In this document: positions 24,711-35,900 of the stretch, piece after piece
How positions within the stretch are numbered: position 1 is the first letter of the stretch
How the letters are laid out: every line of letters starts with the position of its first letter
Assembly: GCF_024139115.2 (NCBI RefSeq)
Contig: NC_085140.1
Location: forward strand, 415,412,283-415,476,282
Length of the DNA: 64,000 bases
Direction: 5' to 3'
Origin: Armigeres subalbatus
Taxonomy: Eukaryota; Arthropoda; Insecta; Diptera; Culicidae
Notes under the pieces: model-generated
Seen by the model: the letters and a program-made list of their open reading frames with translations, nothing else
Told to the model about the DNA's origin: nothing
Databases searched by the model: none
Translations under genes and position numbers: made by a program

Positions 24711-25250
24711 ATGTTACTAGAGGCCCTCCGAAAATACGTTACAGAACTTTTTAGAACGGAGTATAGCAACCTCAACCTGCGGTACACTGACGGTTCAGTT
24801 TCGAGACAGAAGTCACAGATAGTAATTTATCAGTGTCGGATAGTTTACCTAAGCAGCGTAGAGTTTTTTTTAGCAGAGACTGCGACCCCCTTTTAATGCC
24901 GCCACAACGCCTTCCTCCAAACCGATCCTAGTCTTGACACCAAACCGATCACATTCTGTCGGTGCGCTCGTGGCGCCCCAAATGATCAGCCGAGGCATTC
25001 CTGAATTCAGATCATCCTCGCCACCGCAAACCAGTTGACAGCCTTCGCCTGGATCCCGGGACATTGTGGAATGCCGGAGCACATTACAGCGGATCTTCTG
25101 GCTGGGATTGGTCATCAAGGGCGGTGCTTTGCTACTTCAGGCCCCTTGGCTGACGCCAAAGCTTGGATAAAAAGAATGGTCAGTCATCCACTGGGAGTAC
25201 CAGTGGATAGCTTCCAACATAAACTTTTAAGATTATTTTCTTCCATTTAC
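24711..25250 (+). pseudogene. LINE RNase H domain remnant
   Basis: The first frame (24711-24896) reads NLRYTDGS, the first catalytic block of type I RNase H with its Asp. After a frame change, 25035 onwards reads FAWIPGHCGMPEHITADLLA, the conserved C-terminal block. The order and spacing (about 250 bases) fit one RNase H domain of a Jockey/I-type LINE. Stops and shifts between the blocks show it is dead. It is a second, independent copy of the domain seen at 340-560. Confidence 0.65.
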
Positions 25251-25889
25251 TTCCCCTATGATGATTTGGTGTTGATTATAAATTGATTCGGCTCGATAGT
25301 TGATAACAAAACACCTGAAGAAGTTTCCAAGTAAAAAACGAAATACGTATCTATCGATAGCAAATTCATCATAATGGAAGTAAAAGGAAGAAAAGAATCT
25401 TATAATTGAGTAAAAATCCTCTAAGACGCTCAAAAATAATTTACACTTCGTTAAATGAGGAGGACAGAGCACCTAGGAACGTAATGCTGAACCACAGCCT
25501 TCAACAGATCGTTTCCTGTTTCCAGCCACACCCGCCTTTCCCACAACTTAGGTCCATTCCGGATCGATTCCTGACTGATGACGTTATCATCCTAAATTGA
25601 TTTTCATTATTACTTCAACAATCCTGTTCGTTATAATCTCCAACGGGATTATAATATACTTTCTAATAGAAATATCAGGAGTAAAACTGTGAGAATCATA
25701 AAAAAAAACAAAAATTTAGAATTCTATGGGACCGTCTGCTGGATTAACTAGATTAGATTGAATTAGACATACAAATAGGGTCCAGGAGAGTTTCGTTCCA
25801 TGATTTTAATATATGGAGAAAAATATTGAGTTGGTTCCAAAACATCTTTTTCTAATTTTACTCTGATGAGCATGTCTCTCTAAAACATG
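25251..25889. other. Non-coding, nothing recognised
   Basis: A/T-rich sequence without a gene or clear repeat. Confidence 0.4.
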
Positions 25890-26055
25890 TGGCATGTGAT
25901 GTGAGAAATGAGGAGTGATAAATGAGACGTCTTTCTTCTCCCTTCTCACTCCTCGTTCCTCACTTCTCACTTCTCACTGTGAAAAGTGGGAGTGAAGTAA
26001 GAAGAGACACATCTCTCTTCGCAGTGAGGAGTGAGAAATGATGAATGAAAAGTGA
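25890..26055. repeat. GTGAGAARTGAG low-complexity inverted tract
   Basis: The purine-rich motif GTGAGAAATGAGGAGTG occurs at about 25897 and 26029. Its complement, CACTTCTCACTTCTCACT, occupies about 25961-25978, so the tract folds back on itself. It directly abuts the 17-bp minisatellite. Confidence 0.6.
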
Positions 26056-26972
26056 GTCAAATAACCTATTCGGTCAAACGACCTATTCGGTCAAATGACC
26101 TATTCGGTCAACTGACCTATTCGGTCAACTGACCTATTCGGTCAACTGACCTATTCGGTCAACTGACCTATTCGGTCAACTGACCTATTCGGTCAACTGA
26201 CCTATTCGGTCAACTGACCTATTCGGTCAACTGACCTATTCGGTCAACTGACCTATTCGGTCCGATGACCTATTCGGTCAAATGACCTATTCGATCAAAT
26301 GACTTATTCTGTCAAATGACCTATTCGGTCAAATGACCTATTCGGTCAAATGACCTATTCGGTCAAATGACCTATTCGGTCAAATGACCTATTCGGTCAA
26401 ATGACCTATTCGGTCAAATGACCTATTCGGTCAAATGACCTATTCGGTCAAATGACCTATTCGGTCAAATGACCTATTCGGTCAAATGACCTATTCGGTC
26501 AAATTACCTATTCGGTCAAATGACCAATTCGGTCAAATGACCTATTCGGTCAAATGACCTATTCGGTCAAATGACCTATTCGGTCAAATGACCTATTCGG
26601 TCAAATGACCTATTCGGTCAAATGACCTATTCGGTCAAATGACCTATTCGGTCAAATGACCTATTCGGTCAAATGACCTATTCGGTCAAATGACCTATTC
26701 GGTCAAATGACCTATTCGGTCAAATGACCTATTCGGTCAAATGACCTATTCGGTCAAATGACCTATTCGGTCAAATGACCTATTCGGTCAAATGACCTAT
26801 TCGGTCAAATGACCTATTCGGTCAAATGACCTATTCGGTCAAATGACCTATTCGGTCAAATGACCTATTCGGTCAAATGACCTATTCGGTCAAATGACCT
26901 ATTCGGTCAAATGACCTATTCGGTCAAATGACCTATTCGGTCGAATGACCTATTCGGCCAAATGACCTATTC
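26056..26972. repeat. 17-bp palindromic minisatellite, about 54 units
   Basis: The unit is GACCTATTCGGTCAAAT, with GACC and GGTC forming an inverted pair in each unit. A block of about ten units near 26110-26260 has AACTGACC in place of AAATGACC. Most later units are identical, which points to recent homogenisation. A decayed unit pair follows at about 27010-27045. Because 17 is not divisible by three, no long open frame arises. Confidence 0.97.
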
Positions 26973-27232
26973 AACTTGTTTTTTCTTTATTTAAGTGAAT
27001 ATTCAACAAAATGAATTATTCGGTCAAATTACCTGTTCGGTCAAGCAACTTTAAGCCTATTGGCCTTCGGCCAAACGGCCCTTCCCCCATTAAAAAAAAT
27101 GCATAGCACAAGAATAATTGCAAAAAATCTACCATGAAAAAAGCAGCAGTCAGGACTCGAATATTCTCGATCCTACATAAAAAGTGTCTAAAGTACATAC
27201 GTCACATTTTTTCTTTTTCGAACACCGTAAAC

Positions 27233-27553
27233 ATGGCTTCACAGGAGGACGTTGCAAAGGTACGTTTTTGACGAAGGCATGATGACGAATCTATGAGAAA
27301 CTATCCACACTATCATCCCCTTTTGTACTTAGACTAACAATGCATTAGTCAATTTCTATCAATCGTAGGTTCAAATCATTGTAGTTTGACTGATACTATT
27401 AAAAATGTAAAGTCAAATTCGTCAGCAGCCATTGATGGGCGAATAAAGAGAAGGATGAGTCTGGTCAGCTGATAGCAATGGATCGACAACTTTTTCTAGG
27501 CTCCAAATGATTGGCTTGCTGGGCGAGGACAATATCGAGCGGGATGGCAGTAG
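27233..27553 (+). CDS. Candidate two-exon micro-ORF with TOP-like leader
   Basis: ATG at 27233 sits in good context (AAACATGG) a few bases after a pyrimidine run (TTTTTTCTTTTTCG, about 27207-27220), which resembles the 5'TOP start of translation-apparatus and snoRNA-host transcripts. Nine codons (MASQEDVAK) end exactly at a consensus donor, AAG|GTACGT, at 27260. A good acceptor, CTTTTTCTAG, ends at 27499. Reading on gives 17 codons (APNDWLAGRGQYRAGWQ) and TAG at 27551-27553. The predicted 26-residue peptide matches nothing I recognise. It may be the start of a longer gene whose true second exon lies elsewhere, or the 5' end of a non-coding snoRNA host. Confidence 0.25.
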
Positions 27554-30290
27554 TAGTTTTCTCCATAATTGATCTGTTAAAGCCAGTCGCGTACAAACCA
27601 TCTAAAATGGTTGTACAGACCCCATTTGATTTTTGCAACAAGAGGCCCAGGAGCTGCCAGCGTTACAATAGCATAAGTACAAACATTACGCTCTTGGGCC
27701 TATATGAATATGTTGCCAAGCAAAAACAAGAGGTGGTACAGATTTTTTTTTTGAAGACACCAATCATGATCGTAATGTTTTCGTAGTTTCTTCAAACAAA
27801 AAAAAGCAATTTCTTTCGTACAGACACAAAACAGTTGAAAACTGTTTTCTCCTTGAACTTTCGTGCGGAAACGATTTAGTTTCCGTTGAATGACATTATA
27901 AAAACTAACCCGAATGCTAGAATATTCCTCGGAATACAGATGCCTCCAATAATCAGTGACTGAAATCAACGGATACAAAAACGTGAAATATGCGATCTCT
28001 TATTCTGCAACTCATGTGAAAAGCGAAAGATTTTATTTCATCGAGTGAAAATTGAGCTTAAATGTGTTCAGTTTTTGTTTCCACCACTTTATAAGAATAC
28101 AATTTATATCTCAACTGCAAAACTCCTGTTTCCAGCTTTCCAGAAGTTATCCCATCCATATATGTTACACATAACGTCGGAACCAACAAAGAGAGCAATT
28201 TATTTCTTCTTGAAAAATGTAGCAACTTTTTCTTAGGAGAACTGCTGCTTTTTCAAAAGAAAATTAATTCACTTTCTGCGCAGCATCAACAACCAACAAA
28301 GGGTTAAAGGACCGGCAAGCGAAATTGTATATGAAGTGAAACGTAACTTCGTTGCGGAGAAAAGTTGTTTTGCGCCACTTCTGTTGGAAGTTCATTCGAT
28401 GAAGAGGTAGCCCGATACAAACAAAAATGTGCTTCAATGATGCTATCAGTGCCATACACACTCGCAAGCAAGGATGTCGATCTCTGGAGCCGCGTTATTC
28501 AGCCCTCATCACGTCTTCGGTTTGAAGCGCTTAACCACCAGCCGATTTGCTCTTTTTGGTCAAACGAAATCTGTGATTTTTGAATGTTTAAAGTTTAAAT
28601 AAATTAGTACGTAACGGAAATAAACAGCAATGTGCGGAATACAAGCTCCAATCCAATAAGGGTAAACAACACGGTCGTAAATGTACTCGTTTATAAGAAC
28701 GCATTGCGAAATACTCATACAAAAAGGAATAAAAGTAAACCGAAAGCGAATGTCATTAGAAATTTAATAAAACTCGAAGCTAAATGAATCGAAATTTCCA
28801 TACTGTTTCAAGTAAGGATAGTTTGATTTAAGATGAAAAAAGTGAACAAGTACTCCATTCAAGCCATTGAAATACGATATCAAAATATAGCTATCATCAA
28901 CCAATAAACCAAACAAACAAAACAAAGAAAAGTAAGAATGTGGATAAGCTTTACCGAAACATACTTGAAATCTCACCAGCAGGTGGAGGCCGTGAAGCGT
29001 TCTTTTGTGAATATCACTCAACAAACAAATATAGCTATGAATATGGAAAGAAACAAATTTAGCCACAAATTTATCGTAGAAGTGTTTCTCTTTTTCTTAG
29101 TTGTTTGTACATAAGTAAAAAACAAACTCCTACCAAAACTTTAATCTAGTTTGGTCTTTTGCTACCTTTTGTTAACTAAAGAGCAGGATTAGATAACTAT
29201 ATTACAATTGACGGTGTAAAATACCGAGTAAAGGAACAAACAGAGAATAGCGGAAAGCATTATATACATAGGTATCGGCAGTTAAAACTGAACGGAGTGG
29301 GGGAGCGTCGACAAACAAAATGATCATATATTTATACAAAGATAAACAGATTGATATGAAAAAAAAACGGATGAAAATAATTGAGGCTTCTTGAAAACAG
29401 CTTATAAATCCAACATCTAGATCACATTTAGTCATTTCAAAACAAAACGACAAGATAGAACAAAGAACAACCATAGCGGAATCCATCAAACACAGAGATG
29501 AACCATTGGCAGCTGTAAATAATCGAAGGAGTTGCAAAAGAATCCATCATCCCAGAGAGCAGTTTTGTTTGTGATTTTAATAAAAACAAAGAAAAGAGAA
29601 AACAATTTGATAATAATTATTATTATGAACTACAAAATTCAACAAACGAAAGAAATATATCGAAAACAGAAAAAAGGATAAACATGAAAAATAAAACCAA
29701 TTTTAGAAAAATTGCCGAAAATTTCATCCAAATTGTAGTTTTATTTGATATGCTGATTTCCCTTAAACTTCTCAGGTGGAAGTTCCAGATAAAGAGGTTT
29801 TGAAAAATCAAATTTTTCATTCATGTACTGATTTACCTTTGCTAGGTTTGCCAAAGTTATCTCAGATAAAAATCGTTTGTTTATTGCCCCATTTAAATGA
29901 GCCGTCACAATTAAACGTCAATCCAGCCAATATTTCATGAACTAATATAATAATATAAAGATCGTTGAAAAATGTGTTGTGGAAAATTTGCATTACTGCA
30001 AGCTTCCTATAGTGTAGCATTTACAGGTGATTTTTTCCACATTTTGAGTAGTTTACCTACACAACTTGAGTTCGGCATGTTTTGATTCTATTGCTGAAAT
30101 TACCAGCACTGTCGTAGATTTCTGCAGATTTTTGAGGGATGAATTATCTTATGATGCCTACAATAATTTTGTAATGTTGACCAACATTTTCATTACAAAA
30201 AAAAAATGCTTAAAATTTGAAAATATAAATAATTGCACCAGAAGACCACTTTAGATGGTTGCCGGCTGTGTTTCTGCATAATGGTCCACT
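27554..30290. other. A/T-rich non-coding tract
   Basis: No recognisable gene. 28600-29850 is rich in AAACAAAC and GAAAGAAA stretches and would suit a long UTR or intron. Short frames show no domains. Confidence 0.4.
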
Positions 30291-30352
30291 ACACCCAACC
30301 GGCGGTTGTTAGATTTTCTAACAATTCTGTATAAGAATCTAACAAAACCTGC
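30291..30352. mobile_element. Half-copy of the CACCCAACCGG foldback MITE
   Basis: This stretch matches one arm of the complete element at 62641-62896 nearly base for base, from TACACCCAACCGGCGG to ATCTAACAAAACCTG, then stops abruptly. The other arm is missing. Confidence 0.8.
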
Positions 30353-30375
30353 ACTGTGCCACCAAAGTACTTTTT

Positions 30376-30455
30376 AATGGGTGAAATTTCACCCATTATG
30401 AAGTTAAATAGTTCAACTCATTAAAAGAGTAAACTGCGTTTACTCATTAATGAGT
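30376..30455. repeat. Cluster of three palindromes
   Basis: A perfect 22-bp palindrome (30376-30397, arms AATGGGTGAAA), an 8-bp inverted pair with a 3-base loop (30427-30434 and 30438-30445, GAGTAAAC/GTTTACTC) and a perfect 14-bp palindrome, ACTCATTAATGAGT (30442-30455), lie within 80 bases. It may be the core of a small MITE whose outer ends I cannot define. Confidence 0.6.
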
Positions 30456-30926
30456 ACTGAAGCTGTACGTGGAAACTTGATAGAGCATTTCTTCTTGGGA
30501 TCCGCCGATTGATCGGGAAGCACAGCATACTCTTCGTCCATTTGAGCGATGCAGCGTGATTTCGTGCCGATTTTCGTTAAAACGGTAATCCGTCAGATCC
30601 AATTTTCCCGTACCTTCGAGCGGAGTTCTGGTTTTGGCGAGGGTTTGGTGATCATCAATATGAGGATTACTGCGGGAAATTTACCGGCCTGACTAGTTCT
30701 CCTACTGATGTTGTTTTTTCTGCTTCCCATCATGCTCCGCCAGTCCGGCGATCAGAGGATCGCGCTTATTCGGTTCCAGAATCATTACAATAGGATCTGA
30801 AAACAAGGAAAATAGTATTTTCATTATTCTGGTGAAACATTATTGCACAAAAACTTGACACTGATGATAATATTTACTTACCAGCGATTGGAGCAGTTTC
30901 CGCAGAACAAATCCAGCACTTGAAAT
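30456..30926. other. Non-coding, nothing recognised
   Basis: No gene or repeat structure is seen up to the LINE tail. Confidence 0.35.
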
Positions 30927-32970
30927 TGATTTATTTATTTATTATCAGACTAAGGCCGGAGTTGCCTGTGCTGCACATAAAAGTCTTCTCCATTCAGCTC
31001 GATCCATGGCTGCACTTCGCCAACCACGCAGTCTGCGGAGGGTCCACAAATCGTCCACCACCTGATCGATCCACCTTGCCCGCACCTCGCCTTCTCGTTC
31101 CCGTCGGATCGTTGTCGAGAACCATTTTCACCGGATTACTGTCCGACATTCTGGCTACGTGCCCGGCCCACCGCAGTCTTCCGATTTTCGCGGTGTGAAC
31201 GATGGATGGTTCTCCCAACAGCTGATGCAACTCGTGGTTCATTCGCCTTCTCCACGTACCGTCCGCCATCTGCACCCCACCATAGATGATACGCAATACT
31301 TTCCTTTCAAAAACTCCCAGTGCGCGTTGGTCCTCCACGAGCATCGTCCAGGTCTCGGGTCCGTAGAGAACTACCGGTCTTATAAGCGTTTTGTAGATAG
31401 TCAGTTTGGTACGGCGGCGAGCTCTATTCGATCGGAGCGTCTTACGGAGTCCAAAGTACGTATGATTTCCAGCCACTATGCGCCTCCGAATTTCTCTGCT
31501 GGTATGGTTATCGGCGGTCACCAGTGAGCCCAAGTACACAAATTCTTCTACCACCTCGATTTCGTCACCACCGATAGAAACTCGTGGTGGGTGGCTTACA
31601 TTGACCTCTCTTGAGCCTCTTCCTATCATGTACTTCGTCTTCGACGTATTGATGACTAGTCCAATCCGTTTAGCTTCGCTTTTCAGTCTGATGTAGGCTT
31701 CCTCCATCCTCTCAAAGTTACGTGCCATGATATCAATGTCGTCGGCGAAACCAAATAACTGGACGAACTTCGTGAAAATCGTACCACTCGTGTCAATCCC
31801 TGCCCTTCGTATTACTCCCTCCAAAGCGATGATGAATAGCAGACACGAAAGACCATCACCTTGCCGTAACCCTCTACGCGTTTCGAAGGGACTCGAGAAT
31901 GCCCCTGAATCTCGAACTACGCACATCACCCGATCCATCGTCGCCTTGATCAACCGTATCAGTTTATCCGGAAATCCGTTTTCGTGCATAAGCTGCCATA
32001 GCTGGTCCCGATCGATTGTATCATATGCGGCTTTGAAGTCGATAAATAGATGATGTGTGGGCACGTTGTATTCGCGGCATTTCTGCAATACCTGACGTAT
32101 GGCGAACACCTGGTCTGTGGTAGAGCGTTCACCCATAAATCCCGCCTGGTACTGCCCCACGAACTCTCTTGCAATTGATGTTAGTCGGCGGCATAAAATT
32201 TGGAAGAGTACCTTGTAGGCGGCGTTCAGCAATGTGATTGCGCGGTAGTTGCTACAATCCAGCTTATCGCCTTTTTGTAGATGGGACACACGACACCTTC
32301 CATCCACTCCTGCGGCAGAACCTCATCCTCCCAAACCTTGGTAATCACCCAGTGCAGCGCTCTAGCTAGTGCCTCACCACCGTGTTTAAACAGCTCTCCT
32401 TAGTAGTTGGTCAACTCCAGGGGCTTTGTTGTTTTTCAGCCGGCCGATCTCCTCCTGGATTTCCTGGAGATTCGGAGCCAGAAGTCGCATGTCCTGCGCG
32501 CGTGCTCCTAGGTTCATTACCATACCGCCACCGTTGTCTGCCACATCGCCATTCAGGTGATCTTCGTAGTGCTGCCGCCACCTTTGGATCACCTACGCTC
32601 GTCTGTAAGAAGGTTCCCGTTTATGTCCTTACACATATCGGGCTGTGACACGTGGCCCTTACGTGAACGGTTCAATTTCTCATAAAACATTCGTGCGTTA
32701 TTAGCGCGGTACTGTTCATCCGTCTATTCACGGTCTCGATCTTCCTGCTGGCGCTTTTTCCTCCGGAAAATCGAGTATTGTCTGTTCCGCGCCCGTTTGT
32801 ATCGTGCCTCGTTCGCCCTCGTGCGGTGTTGCAGCAATCTCGCCCATGCTGCATTCTTCTCCTCAACTAACTGCTCACATTCGCCGTCATACCAGTCGTT
32901 TCTCTAATCCGGGGGCTGATTGCAGCGGTTGCGGTGCTTCTAATGGCGGATCGAATATCTCTCCAGCCAT
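30927..32970 (-). mobile_element. LINE family A, 3' portion
   Basis: A non-LTR retrotransposon on the minus strand, ending in a (TAAA)n-type tail at about 30927-30945. It carries reverse transcriptase and the C-terminal domain. It is the downstream half of an element split by the family B insertion; the upstream half lies at 36302-36795. Protein similarity to family B and the endonuclease-RT plan without RNase H suggest an RTE-like clade, though the clade call is from memory of family features. Confidence 0.85.
30994..32890 (-). pseudogene. Family A reverse transcriptase, broken
   Basis: The main frame (32307-30994, 437 codons) starts inside the RT domain. It reads NYRAITLLNAAYKV, QAGFMGERSTTDQ, FIDFKAAYDTIDR (motif A), RRGLRQGDGLS (motif B) and FADDIDIMAR (motif C, catalytic Asp pair), followed by the C-terminal RLRWAGHVARM block. 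Upstream in other frames are the linker (EIQEEIGRLKNNKAPGVD) and the post-endonuclease region, so there is a shift at about 32280 in a run of A residues. A second shift near 31080 replaces the expected terminus. RT function would be target-primed cDNA synthesis. It is dead because of the shifts and the family B insertion. Confidence 0.85.
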
Positions 32971-32981
32971 CTTCAAGAGAT
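32971..32981. repeat. 11-bp target site duplication CTTCAAGAGAT (left)
   Basis: Identical to 36291-36301. It marks the family B insertion into family A. Confidence 0.85.
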
Positions 32982-35900
32982 TTCATTTCATTTCATTTAT
33001 TTAGTTAACATCTAAACAGATAACACTGAATCAACAATTTGACGCCACAATGCACGGTTCGAGGCCGCATCTCTCCATCCTCGGATACGCCCCACGCTCG
33101 CCAAGTCGTTCTGCACCTGGTCTGCCCATCTCACTCGCTGCGATCCACGCCGTCTCGTACCTGCCGGATCGGAAGCGAACACCATCTTTGCAGGGTTGCT
33201 GCTGGGTTCGCCGTAGAGTTGGGCGAGCTCATGGTTCATTCTTCGCCGCCACACACCGTCTTCTTGCACACCGCCAAGGATGGTCCTAAGCACCCGTCTC
33301 TCGAATACTCCGAGTGCTTGCAAGTCCTCCTCGAGCATTGTCCATGTTTCATGTCCGTAGAGGACTACCGGTCTTATTAACGTCTTGTACATGACACATT
33401 TGGTGCGGTGGCGAATCTTTTTCGACCGCAGTTTCTTCTGGAGCCCGTAGTAGGCCCGACTTCCACAGATGATGCGCCTTCGCATTTCACGACTAACGTT
33501 GTTGTCAGCCGTTAGCAAGGATCCGAGGTAGACGAATTCCTCGACCACCTCGAAGGTATCCCCGTCTATCGTAACACTGCTTCCCAGGCGGGCCCTGTCG
33601 CGCTCGGTTCCGCCCACAAGCATGTACTTTGTCTTTGACGCATTCACCACCAGTCCAACTTTTGTTGCTTCACGTTTCAGGCGGGTGTACATTTCTGCCA
33701 CCTTTGCAAATGTTCGGCCGACAATGTCCATGTCATCCGCGAAGCAAATAAATTGACTGGATCTGTTGAAAATCGTACCCCGGCTGTTACACCCGGCTCT
33801 CCGCATGACACCTTCTAGCGTAATGTTGAACAACAGGCACGAAAGTCCATCACCTTGTCTTAGTCCCCGGCGCGATTCGAACGAACTGGAGTGTTCGCCC
33901 GAAATCTTCACACAGTTTTGCACACCATCCACCGTTGCTTTGATCAGTCTGGTAAGCTTCCCAGGGAAGCTGTTCTCGTCCATAATTTTCCATAGCTCTA
34001 CGCGGTCTATACTGTCGTATGCCGCCTTGAAATCAACGAACAGATGGTGCGTTGGGACCTGGTATTCACGGCATTTTAAAAGGATTTGCCGTACAGTAAA
34101 GATCTGGTCCATTGTCGAGCGGCCGTCAACGAAGCCGGCTTGATAACTTCCCACGAACTCGTTCACTAATGGTGACAGACGACGGCAGATGATCTGGGAT
34201 ATCACTTTGTAGGCGGCATTAAGGATGGTGATCGCTCGAAAGTTCTCACACTCCAGTTTGTCCCCTTTCTTGTAGATGGGGCATATAACCCCTTCCTTCC
34301 ACTCCTCCGGTAGCTGTTCGGTTTCCCAGATTCTGACTATCAGTTTGTGCAGGCAAGTGACCAGCTTTTCCGGGCCCATCTTGATGAGCTCAGCTCCGAT
34401 ACCATCCTTACCAGCTGCTTTATTGGTCTTTAGCTGTTGAATGGCATCCTTAACTTCCCTCAAGGTGGGGGCTGGTTGGCTTCCATCGTCCGCTGAACTG
34501 ACGTAGTCATCTCCTCCACTGCCTTTACTTTCACTGCCTGTACTCTCAGCGCCATTCAGATGTTCCTCGTAGTGCTGCTTCCACCTTTCGATCACCACAC
34601 ATTCGTCCGTCAAGATGCTCCCATCCTTATCCCGGCACATTTCGGCTCGCGGCACGAAGCCTTTGCGGGATGCGTTGAGCTTTTGATAGAACTTGCGTGT
34701 ATCTTGAGAACGGCACAGCTGTTCCATCTCCTCGCACTCCGCTTCTTCCAGGCGGCGTTTCTTCTCCTGAAAAAGGCGGGTCTGCTGTCTCCGCTTCCGT
34801 CTATAACGTTCCACGTTCTGCCGGGTACCTTGCTGCAGCGCGACCGCCCGCGCTGCGTCCTTCTCCTCCAAAATCTGTCTGCACTCTTCGTCGAACCAAT
34901 CGTTCCGTCGACTTCGACCCATATACCCGACGTTGTTCTCCGCTGCGTCGTTAATGGCTGCTTTAACTGTACTCCAGCAGTCCTCAAGAGGGGCCCCATC
35001 GAGCTCACCCTCTTCCGGCAACGCTGCCTCGAGATGCTGCGCGTATGCAGTGGCGACATCAGGTTGCTTCAGTCGCTCTACGTCGTACCGCGGCGGTCGT
35101 CGGTACCGAACATTGTTGATGACGGATAGTTTTGGGCGCAGTTTAACCATCACCAGATAGTGGTCAGAGTCGATGTTAGCGCCACGATATGTCCTGACGT
35201 CGATAATGTCGGAGAAGTGCCGTCCATCAATCAGAACGTGGTCGATTTGTGATTCTGTCTGCAGTGGTGATCTCCAGGTGTACCGATACCGGAGGCTGTG
35301 TTGAAAGTAGGTGCTACGAATGGCCATATTCTTGGAGGCGGCGAAATCAATTAGTCGTAGGCCGTTTTCGTTCGTCAGCCGGTGAGCGCTGCACTTTCCA
35401 ATAGTCGGTCTAAACTCCTCCTCTTGGCCAACCTGAGCGTTCAAATCTCCTATGATGATTTTGACGTCGTGGCTTGGGCAGCTGTCGTACTCACGTTCCA
35501 GCTGCGCGTAGAATGCGTCCTTATCATCATCAGTGCTTCCGGAGTGTGGGCTATGGACGTTGATTATGCTGAAGTTGAAGAACCGGCCTTTGATCCTCAA
35601 CCTGCACATTCTTTCACTGATCGGCCACCACCCGATCACGCGCCTTTGCATATCGCCCATCACTATGAAAGCTGTTCCCAGCTCGTGTGTGTTGCCGCAG
35701 CTCTGGTAGATGGTACGATTACCTCTTAACGTTCGCACCATTGATCCCTTCCAACAAACCTCCTGCAGCGCTACGATGCCGAATCCACGGTCCTTGAGCA
35801 CATCGGCGAGTATGCGTGTGCTCCCGATGAAGTTGAGAGATTTGCAGTTCCATGAACCGAGTTTCCAATCGCTAGTCCCTTTTCGTCGCAGTGGTCTTCG

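Noticed and set aside
26056..26972. CRISPR-like array
   Set aside because: Units are contiguous 17-bp tandem repeats without unique spacers, in eukaryotic DNA.
34560..35129. Plus-strand frames opposite the family B LINE (189 codons and others)
   Set aside because: They are antisense to a clear endonuclease-RT gene and show no domain.
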